From Kiritimatiellia bacterium (GTDB lineage: Bacteria; Verrucomicrobiota; Kiritimatiellia; UBA8416; YA12-FULL-48-11): a DNA stretch of 64,000 bases. Numbering within the stretch: position 1 is the stretch's first letter; each line of letters starts with the position of its first letter. Of this stretch, positions 27,970-35,537 are shown in pieces. A program made the position numbers and the translations under genes. The stretch spans positions 723,205-787,204 of the forward strand of contig JAQUPZ010000001.1 of NCBI GenBank assembly GCA_028716365.1, given 5' to 3'. The notes beneath the pieces were generated by a model. It made no database searches. It worked only from the letters and a program-made list of their open reading frames with translations, and had not been told where the DNA came from.

Positions 27970-30276
27970 TTATGCGTGGGCTGATGAGGAAGAGTGGTCA
28001 AATAGAAGCAGCCATGCGATCGCGTAGATTCCGGCACCGGCATATGCGACATATGAGAAACCCATTTTCATTGAGATCGCCAGTGAAACAACACTCGCAA
28101 GTACCCCGGCAGCCCCGTTGATGGCCCAGAACCAGGTTTGGTTATGCCCACCGAACCTGACCATCCCGAGCGGAAAACAGAATCCCATCAGGAAACCGGC
28201 AGGTAACATGACTGCCATGGCAATCACTACACGTAGAATCAGGGAAAGGCCCAGTGCTGCTGTGAATAAAGGTGACAGGGCCAGATTTAAAACCACCACA
28301 GTCGCAGGCAGCAGGAAACCAAAACGCTGTCCGCCGGATACACCCAGTCTTTCCGATGTCATGGACCCGGCTCCCGCACCAAGCAGGATACTGCCGAGCG
28401 CCACCGTGGTGGCGAGGCTGGGGTGACCCAGAAACAGAATGAAGCGCTGTAGCCAGGCCAGTTCCACAAACATGAAGGCGAGACCGATGCAGGCAAAGAA
28501 GAGACTGCCTTGCCAGAAGTCATACTGGGGACGGAGCCAGCGTGTCAGGAAGAACGGCGTGAAAAACAGAACCAGTGTAAGTGCCGACATCATCAGCATG
28601 AGCCGCTGTAGCGACATGACGCCCTCGGCGTTGACACCTGCTTCCTGTACAGCCGACTTGGGAATGGCCTGGAACGGGGAGAGGACCTGGAAAAAAAAGG
28701 GGCGGTTATCGGTAGGCGGGTCCATCACAAATCCGTGCGGCCGGTAAAGTTCCGGTCCGGCGTCGAGGGCCTGCTTCATCTGCTGTTGCCCGTCAGGCAG
28801 ATTAGTAATTGGGACATGCAATACAAAACCGCGCCGGGATGCGATGTCACGCAGGATGCGCAACTCGGTCTCATCAAACGGGATTCTTGACATCAGCACG
28901 GTACCTACACTCCCGCCCTGTGCCATGGCGATATGTGCTTCGGGGCAGGAGATACCCTCTGCCTGGAGCGCGGCCTTGACCAGCATAAGAAGTCGCGGAA
29001 TTTCGAGCCTGAACCCACCCCTCATCCATCGCGTAGTGGAGACCATCCCGCGCGGACCCAGGCGGGACCAGTACAGCCGGTACGCTTCAATCGTGTAAAG
29101 GTTGTTCTCGGAGAGGGAATAGGCGCCTGCCGCCGTGGCGGCCCAGCTGTCGATAAGAGAAATCTGGATCAGATCATAGAGACGATTACTGCGTGTGAGC
29201 ACACTGCGCCCTTCGCCGATGATGGTTTTTACACCGGGTAGATCGTAGACGTGCCCTGAAAAGGCGCCGAAGGGACCACGCATAGCCGCCACGATTCCAT
29301 GATTAAGTTCGATGGCGTCCACCTCGCGCGCTCCAGTGACAAGCGCACTCAGGATGTCCCGCCCTCCGCCTGCCCCGATAATGGCAACAGTCTTCGGCGG
29401 GCGCAGTTGATAACCGAGAGTGGTGACGTCACTCAGGAGGAATTGAACGCGGGAGAGGTCCCCCTCATAGTTGATGATGGGACTGCCTGCCGACGCATCC
29501 TGTTCGAGCCAGTACTGCCGAGGCGGGTCATGCTTTACGGGTGTTGAACCTATACCCCAGCCAAAGGGCGCATCTTTGTCGAAAAAGAAAAGGTTGTCGA
29601 AAACAGTAATACGTGCCGTGGGCGTCCACTTCTCGTAGATTGGAGTGGTCTTGCCTGTTTCCTCGTAATACTTGCCATGGTGCAGTTTGAATGGCGTGTC
29701 CCATAGGAACAGGGCGGCGAAGGCTATAGCTGTAACAACCGTTACTTTCCGTGACCCTCCCACGAGGAAATAGGCGGCGAGAGGCAGGCAACCGATGGCG
29801 CCGGCGAGCTCGGGTGTTGGAATGATGATCATCAGCGGAATAACGACCACTGCACCGGTACAGGCCCCGAACAGGTCATAGGCATACATTCGTCCGATGG
29901 CCGGACCTTCCGCAGATAAAAGTAACAGACATACCGCAGCGCCGAGGCACAGAACCGCCGGCAATAAACATACCATGCAGAAGAGAATGGCATTCGGGCC
30001 GAAGAACTTGCTCACCTTGACAATTGCAATGATTCCGGACGGCACCAGTACAGCGGCCGCAATCAGCCAGCGTGGAAGTTGTTCTTCATGTCGCCCGGTG
30101 AACGAAAACCAGACTCCCGGCGCACCTATCCCGAGCATGGCAAGCGAAATCGAAAAAAACGCCCAGTGATACCAGACCACAACGCTCAGAATGCGGGTCA
30201 CCACGATCTGCAGCAGGATCACCGCGGCGGCTACGAGTGCCAGGGCTGCATATCTTGATTGAAGTGATAGGTTCAT
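27970..30276 (-). CDS. Polytopic membrane protein with spermidine-synthase-like methyltransferase-fold domain
   Basis: A 768-residue protein with three parts: about seven N-terminal membrane helices, a soluble domain of the spermidine synthase/SAM-dependent fold (GAGGGRD motif starting at G301, DAIELNHGIVAAM, and DLIQISLIDSW), and about seven C-terminal helices. Such membrane aminopropyltransferase-like proteins are common in bacteria and mostly uncharacterised. The normal polyamine-site residues are not evident, so polyamine synthesis is doubtful. ATG 30276 starts directly before helix 1; a GTG at 30336 in frame is less likely. It lies 80 bases upstream of the LacI gene on the same strand and diverges from the gene at 30545. 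Confidence 0.78.
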   Translation of the reverse strand: MNLSLQSRYAALALVAAAVILLQIVVTRILSVVVWYHWAFFSISLAMLGIGAPGVWFSFTGRHEEQLPRWLIAAAVLVPSGIIAIVKVSKFFGPNAILFCMVCLLPAVLCLGAAVCLLLLSAEGPAIGRMYAYDLFGACTGAVVVIPLMIIIPTPELAGAIGCLPLAAYFLVGGSRKVTVVTAIAFAALFLWDTPFKLHHGKYYEETGKTTPIYEKWTPTARITVFDNLFFFDKDAPFGWGIGSTPVKHDPPRQYWLEQDASAGSPIINYEGDLSRVQFLLSDVTTLGYQLRPPKTVAIIGAGGGRDILSALVTGAREVDAIELNHGIVAAMRGPFGAFSGHVYDLPGVKTIIGEGRSVLTRSNRLYDLIQISLIDSWAATAAGAYSLSENNLYTIEAYRLYWSRLGPRGMVSTTRWMRGGFRLEIPRLLMLVKAALQAEGISCPEAHIAMAQGGSVGTVLMSRIPFDETELRILRDIASRRGFVLHVPITNLPDGQQQMKQALDAGPELYRPHGFVMDPPTDNRPFFFQVLSPFQAIPKSAVQEAGVNAEGVMSLQRLMLMMSALTLVLFFTPFFLTRWLRPQYDFWQGSLFFACIGLAFMFVELAWLQRFILFLGHPSLATTVALGSILLGAGAGSMTSERLGVSGGQRFGFLLPATVVVLNLALSPLFTAALGLSLILRVVIAMAVMLPAGFLMGFCFPLGMVRFGGHNQTWFWAINGAAGVLASVVSLAISMKMGFSYVAYAGAGIYAIAWLLLFDHSSSSAHA

Positions 30277-30422
30277 CAGTACTGTACCGATGCAGTAAAA
30301 TTTATGTATTATGCCCGATGCCGACAACTCTGACACTGTGACGCAGCAGGCGTCAATGCCAAACGAAAGATCAATCTGTTAGTCTGTTTTTATCAATTAG
30401 AATCATCCTAGCTTTTCAGATT

Positions 30423-30451
30423 TTGATAAACTATGATGAACATAGTTTAAT
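30423..30451 (+). promoter_or_regulatory. Candidate promoter with built-in operator for the 30545 gene
   Basis: TTGATA (30423-30428) and TTTAAT (30446-30451) form a sigma-70-like pair at 17 bases. Between and across them is the perfect inverted repeat TAAACTATG (30427-30435) / CATAGTTTA (30441-30449) with a 5-base spacer. A regulator binding there would block polymerase. The gene's ATG is 93 bases further on, with its own GGGAGG site. Confidence 0.5.
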
Positions 30452-30544
30452 CCATAATTTCTAATGAACAGGCAGAGATTCTTTGCGTAGATGTAACAAC
30501 TTGGATGTTTTTCCTGAAAGAACGATACTACTGGGAGGTAAGAA

Positions 30545-33364
30545 ATGAAATCAGGTAGAAAAAATGGTTTGTTAAGCATTTATTTCGTAACAGCGAGCCT
30601 GGCGATTATGATTATGTCAGCGCCGGCACAGACAGCGCCTGCAATCAACATCAAAAACAGCTATGTGAAGTATGTACTTGGTACTGACGGACGGAATCAG
30701 CACTTCATCGATCGGCGGACGGACATAGACTATTGTGCTGTGACTCCCGGATCGTCGTTTGCGCGTATTAAAAAAGCCGGCAAGGAATATACCGTCTCGG
30801 CTGTTACATATAAAGATGGCGTACTATCAGCGCAGTTCGCGGATACCGGTGTGACTGCAGACATCCTGGTTACAACGAAGAGGCACTATTTCATTTTTGA
30901 GGTTAAAGCAGTCAATGGTGACGGTGTTGAAGAATTTACTTTGATAGACATTCCGCTGACGACGAAGGGAAAAGATGACGAAACGTTTGCGGCATGCGCT
31001 TTGGCGTTGAATCTCCAGACGAATGTGCGCGAGTTGCCAAGCGCTTCCAGCCGTCTGCGCGCGCTGTGTTATCCGCGGTTCGGTTTTGTCGGCGCCAGGG
31101 TCGCGCTTATTGGCTGTCCACAGAACAAGCTGCGAAAGATCATGAAAGAAGTCGTCAGCAAAGCACCCGACTTGCCGCGTTCGAAAATTGGCGGCCCCTG
31201 GGCGCTGGATGCGCCTGATAACTATGGTTCTTACCTGATGACGAGTGGTATTTCGGAAAAAGACGTGGACGACTGGATCCGCGTTGCACAAAGTCTCGGG
31301 GTTCACCAGATCGATTTTCACGGTGGTGGATGTTTTCGTTTCGGAGACTGTGAACCGAACCCAAAAGTTTATACAAATGGCATGGCGAGTTTCAAAGTTG
31401 TCATTGATAAGCTGCATGCGGCGGGGATCCTGGCCGGCCTGCACACGTATGCATTTTTCTTTGCGAAGAATTGTCCATGGGTCACACCGGTTCCTGATCC
31501 GCGCATAGGTAAGGATGCAACGTTTACCCTGGCGGAGGCCATGACGACTAACGCCGTCATGGTACCAGTGGAGGAGACCACGAAAGACATGTCTACGATC
31601 ACCGGATTTTTTGTGCGAAACAGTGTGACGCTGCAGATTGATGATGAGCTGATAACGTACAGCGATATTTCCAAAGAGCCGCCTTTTGCTTTCAAGGGCT
31701 GCAAGCGCGGGGCCTGGGGCACGCGCGTGGCCCCGCACGCGAAGGGTGCCAAGGTACAGCATCTCCGGGAATGTTTTGGATTGTTCGTACCGGACGGTGA
31801 CTCGACACTTTTAACCGAAGTGGCCGGTAAAACGGCGGAGATGTACAACAAGTGCGGCTTCGACATGATCTATCTGGACGCATTGGACGGAGAAGATGTG
31901 ATCGCGGGCAGGGAGAATGGCTGGCATTACGGTTCCAAGTTCACCTTCGAAATCTGCAAGAGGTTGAATAAACCGGCGATCATGGAAATGAGTACATTTC
32001 ATCACCATCTCTGGTATGTCCGCTCGCGGATGGGGGCGTGGGACCATCCTAGCCGCAGTCATAAGAGGTTCGTAGATGCTCACTGTGCGGCCAACGAGAA
32101 CTGTCGCCGGATATTCCTGCCATCCAACCTGGGTTGGTGGTCGTTCAAGACATGGACAGGTGCGCTGTCGGAGCCGACCTTTACCGATGATATCGAATAC
32201 TGGTGTGGCAAGGCGCTTGCAAACGATTCAAGTATTGAGATTGGCGTCACGCCTGATAGTCTTGCCAAGACGCCGGGACTGTCGCGACTGGTTGAGATAG
32301 TCAAGCAGTACGAAAACCTGCGCCTTTCAAAATATTTCAGCGAAGATGTAAAAAAACAGTTGCGGCTGCCTGGTGACGAATTCACCCTGACACAGAATGC
32401 GAAAGGGAAATGGCAATTCCGCCGTGCCGAATACATCAAGCACAAGGTAGAGGGATTGGACGGCTGGAGTGATTGCTGGAGCGTCAGCAATAAATTCAGC
32501 CGCCAGCCGCTGCAGTTAAGAATTGAAGGCCTCCTGTCTGCCGGCGCCTATGATGCGCCTGGAAATATCACACTGGCTGATTTCAGCGATACAAAAGATT
32601 TTACCAATTGTGCCGCAGAAGCCGGCATCCGTTCAAAACTTGAACCATGTACTGACATTGTTAAAGTTGGCCAGATGAGCGGCCGGTTCAGCGCGACCAG
32701 TGAACGAAAGACATGTGTACGCGCCTGGAGTAAAGCAGGCAAGGTTTTTACGCCTGCGTTGAATCTGGCCGGCCATCAGGCGATGGGTGTATGGGTTCAT
32801 GGCGACGGTAAAGGCGAGGTTCTGAACCTTCAGTTGAAGAGTCCTCCCGGTGCCATTCCCGGTGACGGCGATCACTATATTATTGTGGACTTTACCGGCT
32901 GGCGTTATTTTGAACTGGTAGAGCCGGAAGGCGAACGTTACGCAAATTATTCATGGCCATATGGCGGTCTGTATTCCATTTATCGCGAGAATATTGCTTA
33001 TTCACGTGTACATGCCCTGAACCTTTTTTACAACAACATCCCGGAAAAAGGGACGGTGACATGTGAACTGTCACCAGTTCGCGCTTTACCGACGATGAAA
33101 GCCAAGTTCCGTAACCCGGCGATTACTATCGCCGACAAAACAATCAGGTTTCCTGTGGAAATTGAAAGCGGCAGTTACATGGAATTTCATTCTATAACAG
33201 ATTGCAAACTCTATGGACCCACCGGTGAATTGATTTGTAATGTGCAGCCACAGGGAGATGTACCTGTACTGGAACCCGGGGAAAATACCGTCAAGTTTTC
33301 CTGTGAACCGTCAGCGGGTTTAAATCCGCGGGCCCATGTTTCCGTGATCGGCTATGGCGAGTGA
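30545..33364 (+). CDS. Secreted putative glycoside hydrolase, TIM-barrel, unclassified
   Basis: A 939-residue exported protein (signal peptide about 1-30). An N-terminal beta-sandwich (about 35-215) precedes a barrel-like region (about 220-600) beginning APDNYGSYLM, with QIDFHGGGCFRFGD, LHAAGILAGLHTYAFFF and KCGFDMIYLDALDGED near residue 440. That aspartate-rich strand is reminiscent of GH-D clan (GH27/GH36) enzymes. A C-terminal beta-rich region follows with a jelly-roll feel (WVHGDGKGEVLNLQLKSP). A good GGGAGG ribosome site precedes the ATG. I do not recognise a named family. The context (GH109, GH38, GH2-like and epimerase genes downstream) supports a glycan-cleaving role. Confidence 0.55.
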   Translation: MKSGRKNGLLSIYFVTASLAIMIMSAPAQTAPAINIKNSYVKYVLGTDGRNQHFIDRRTDIDYCAVTPGSSFARIKKAGKEYTVSAVTYKDGVLSAQFADTGVTADILVTTKRHYFIFEVKAVNGDGVEEFTLIDIPLTTKGKDDETFAACALALNLQTNVRELPSASSRLRALCYPRFGFVGARVALIGCPQNKLRKIMKEVVSKAPDLPRSKIGGPWALDAPDNYGSYLMTSGISEKDVDDWIRVAQSLGVHQIDFHGGGCFRFGDCEPNPKVYTNGMASFKVVIDKLHAAGILAGLHTYAFFFAKNCPWVTPVPDPRIGKDATFTLAEAMTTNAVMVPVEETTKDMSTITGFFVRNSVTLQIDDELITYSDISKEPPFAFKGCKRGAWGTRVAPHAKGAKVQHLRECFGLFVPDGDSTLLTEVAGKTAEMYNKCGFDMIYLDALDGEDVIAGRENGWHYGSKFTFEICKRLNKPAIMEMSTFHHHLWYVRSRMGAWDHPSRSHKRFVDAHCAANENCRRIFLPSNLGWWSFKTWTGALSEPTFTDDIEYWCGKALANDSSIEIGVTPDSLAKTPGLSRLVEIVKQYENLRLSKYFSEDVKKQLRLPGDEFTLTQNAKGKWQFRRAEYIKHKVEGLDGWSDCWSVSNKFSRQPLQLRIEGLLSAGAYDAPGNITLADFSDTKDFTNCAAEAGIRSKLEPCTDIVKVGQMSGRFSATSERKTCVRAWSKAGKVFTPALNLAGHQAMGVWVHGDGKGEVLNLQLKSPPGAIPGDGDHYIIVDFTGWRYFELVEPEGERYANYSWPYGGLYSIYRENIAYSRVHALNLFYNNIPEKGTVTCELSPVRALPTMKAKFRNPAITIADKTIRFPVEIESGSYMEFHSITDCKLYGPTGELICNVQPQGDVPVLEPGENTVKFSCEPSAGLNPRAHVSVIGYGE

Positions 33365-33780
33365 TTCATGTTATGGGTCCGGGATTTCATCAAAGCAAAC
33401 TGAGGAGTTTATGTCCGGTGGACAGTGAAAACTGGAGAATTATGTCTTCAGACCGTGTTGCACAATTCGTTTCCCGTGTCGTAGTTGCGGTTCTTCGCCT
33501 GTTCTACGGGAAGGAATCAGGTTCATCCGTCTTCGCAGGAGCCCCCGGACTTGGAGTCCGTGGGATGAATGCAGGTTTTGCTTCCTTCTTCGCCAAGGCT
33601 TCCGTCTTCGCTAAAGCTTCGCCGGACACGTCGCAGGACAAGCCTCTGGATTCCGCGAAGAAACTGCGGGCTTCCAGCCTTCGCTCAAGGAACTTCCCGC
33701 TCTGCCGAGGCTACGCGGGACAAGACGGCGGACACGTTAGCCCGCAGAGCTTCATTATAGAATCGGTCGTCCTTCTTTTA
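33365..33780. repeat. Gene-free, repeat-rich intergenic stretch
   Basis: About 600 bases (33365-33965) separate the 30545 gene from the GH109 gene. I see no convincing gene in them. They hold a near-perfect 18-base tandem pair (33580-33597 and 33598-33615, three differences), a direct repeat CGGACACGT (33623-33631 and 33729-33737), an inverted pair CTGCGGGCT/AGCCCGCAG (33664-33672 and 33739-33747) and a hairpin CGGACT-TGG-AGTCCG (33546-33560). This looks like a degenerate REP-type element. The last 180 bases are AT-rich and carry a candidate promoter. Confidence 0.55.
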
Positions 33781-33802
33781 CAGTATAAAATAAGATTTTA
33801 TA

Positions 33803-33832
33803 TTGACATATAATTGTATTCGGGCACATTAT
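33803..33832 (+). promoter_or_regulatory. Candidate promoter upstream of the GH109 gene
   Basis: A perfect TTGACA at 33803-33808 and CATTAT at 33827-33832 (spacing 18) lie in an AT-rich segment 134 bases before the GH109 start. The -35 is consensus, the -10 is moderate. Confidence 0.35.
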
Positions 33833-33933
33833 TCTTCGGGTAAGAGACAGGGAAGACGGTACGCTCGGTAATGTACAAGAATACAGGGCAACATCTCGCA
33901 GGTCGTAATCCCTGTCTGGAAGTAACCGGGTTT

Positions 33934-33950
33934 GCGAGGTTACCTTTGAA
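33934..33950 (+). repeat. 17-base direct repeat, upstream copy
   Basis: GCGAGGTTACCTTTGAA here is matched 16/17 by GCGAGGTTACCCTTGAA at 35511-35527. The pair brackets the GC-rich GH109 gene, each copy ending 11-15 bases before a start codon. Confidence 0.6.
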
Positions 33951-33965
33951 ATGGAGATGTGAACT

Positions 33966-35309
33966 ATGAACGAGAACACCGGTCTTTCCCGCCGCAACTT
34001 CCTTTTCACGGCCGCCGTCGGTACGGCTGCCATCGCCGTAACTGGCTCGCGGACCGCCGGCGCGTCGGTCATGGGCCTGCGCGCGCCGAAGATGGACCGC
34101 GTCCGCGTGGGATCCGTCGGCCTCGGCAAACGCGGCTTCCCCGCGTTCCGCCGCCTGCTGGCGATCGAAGGCGTCGAAATCACGGCGCTGTGCGACCTCC
34201 GCGCCGAGCGCATCGCCGCCGCGCAGAAGATGCTTGCCGACGCAAACCGGCCGGCGGCGAAGGAATTCGGGAAGACCGAGGACGACTGGAAGCGAATGTG
34301 CGCCGACGGCAACGTTGACCTCGTTTACAACGCCACGCCGAGGCCTCTGCACGCCCCGATCGCCATCTTCGCGATGAAGCAGGGCAAGCACGCGGCGAGC
34401 GAGGTGCCGGCGGCCCGGACGCTGGAGGAGTGCTGGCAACTGGTTGACACCGCCGAGGCGACGCAGCGCCACTGCATGATGCTCGAGAACTGCTGCTATG
34501 GCGAAACCGAGCTGATGTTCCTGCGCATGTGCCGCGAGGGCGTGCTGGGTGAGTTGATGCACGCCGATGCGGCCTACATCCACGAGACTCGCGACCTCAA
34601 TGTGAGCGGCGCAGGCCACCCGGCCGGGTGGCGGCTCGATGATTTTCGGCGGCGCAACGGCAACGTCTATCCGACCCACGGCCTCGGCCCCGTCGCCCAG
34701 TATATGGGCATCAACCGCGGCGACCGCTTCGACTACATGGTTTCGATGAGCTCAAACGAGCGCGCAATGACCCTCTGGGCCGAATCACACTATCCGCCTG
34801 AGGATCCGCGGCGGAAGGCGACCTACACGCTGGGCGACATGAACACCAGTCTGATCCGCACCGTGAAAGGCCGCACGATCATGCTGCAGAACGACATGAA
34901 CAGCCCCCGCCCCTACAGCCGCCTTAATCTGATCTCCGGCACGAAGGGCTGCTGCGCTGACTATCCGCCCCGCGTGGCAATCGAGCCCAAGTCGCACAGC
35001 TGGATCCAAGGCGATGCGCTGAAGGACTACTACCATAAATATGCCCACCCGCTGTGGGCCAAGATCGGCGAGACCGCCAAGAAAATCGGAGGCCACGGCG
35101 GCATGGACTTCGTTATGGACTGGCGGATGATCTACTGCCTGCGCAACGGCGAACCGCTGGATCAGGACGTCTATGATGCGGCCGCTTGGAGCGCGATAGG
35201 TCCCCTGAGCGATTGGTCCGTCGCCCACGGCAGCCGCCCCGTCGAGGTCCCGGACTTCACGCGCGGCGTGTGGGAGACTACGCCACCGCTCGCGATCGTC
35301 GGCGGCTGA
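33966..35309 (+). CDS. GH109 family alpha-N-acetylgalactosaminidase, Tat-exported
   Basis: A 447-residue NAD-dependent glycosidase that removes terminal alpha-GalNAc by a redox-type elimination mechanism. A twin-arginine signal (SRRNFLF at 8-14) and the cofactor turn VGLGKRG (51-57) are present. So are the family blocks EGVEITALCDLRAE, MLENCCYGETELMFLRM (172-188), RNGNVYPTHGLGPVAQYM (230-247) and GDRFDYMVSMSSNE, which separate GH109 from ordinary Gfo/Idh/MocA proteins. The gene is distinctly GC-rich, with third positions almost all G or C and long open frames on the opposite strand, unlike its roughly balanced neighbours. Together with the flanking 17-base repeats this suggests recent transfer. 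Confidence 0.9.
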   Translation: MNENTGLSRRNFLFTAAVGTAAIAVTGSRTAGASVMGLRAPKMDRVRVGSVGLGKRGFPAFRRLLAIEGVEITALCDLRAERIAAAQKMLADANRPAAKEFGKTEDDWKRMCADGNVDLVYNATPRPLHAPIAIFAMKQGKHAASEVPAARTLEECWQLVDTAEATQRHCMMLENCCYGETELMFLRMCREGVLGELMHADAAYIHETRDLNVSGAGHPAGWRLDDFRRRNGNVYPTHGLGPVAQYMGINRGDRFDYMVSMSSNERAMTLWAESHYPPEDPRRKATYTLGDMNTSLIRTVKGRTIMLQNDMNSPRPYSRLNLISGTKGCCADYPPRVAIEPKSHSWIQGDALKDYYHKYAHPLWAKIGETAKKIGGHGGMDFVMDWRMIYCLRNGEPLDQDVYDAAAWSAIGPLSDWSVAHGSRPVEVPDFTRGVWETTPPLAIVGG

Positions 35310-35362
35310 TCGGCCTCTCTACGGTCGGCTTGGTTTTGTACTGAAAAACTTGCCTTTTGGAT

Positions 35363-35381
35363 GTTGCCGTTACGCGGCAAC
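35363..35381 (+). terminator. Hairpin downstream of the GH109 gene
   Basis: GTTGCCG (35363-35369) pairs with CGGCAAC (35375-35381) around a 5-base loop, 54 bases after the stop. A run of five T follows only 17 bases later, so termination is plausible but not certain. Confidence 0.4.
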
Positions 35382-35510
35382 CGTGAGTAGTCTGCGTGCG
35401 TTTTTGAAAGACGAGAAGATGGAGGATGAATGTGGAATATGGTAACGAATAACAACGAACAACGCAGGGCTATACCGGCTGCGTATCCTATCCTCCGATC
35501 ACCGAGCGCA

Positions 35511-35527
35511 GCGAGGTTACCCTTGAA
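35511..35527 (+). repeat. 17-base direct repeat, downstream copy
   Basis: Second copy of the repeat at 33934-33950 (16/17 identical). It runs into the AAGGAG ribosome site of the next gene. Confidence 0.6.
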
Positions 35528-35537
35528 GGAGTGCCGC

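Noticed and set aside
33361-33813. 150-codon open frame downstream of the 30545 gene
   Set aside because: It runs through the degenerate repeat element, has no ribosome site or protein-like pattern, and looks like a chance frame.
34785-35228. Long open frames on the minus strand inside the GH109 gene (also 33798-34679)
   Set aside because: They are a by-product of high GC at third positions; the plus-strand frame carries all GH109 motifs.
35430-35537. N-terminal extension of the helical-barrel protein
   Set aside because: The extension contains the direct repeat and the ribosome site of the true start at 35538.
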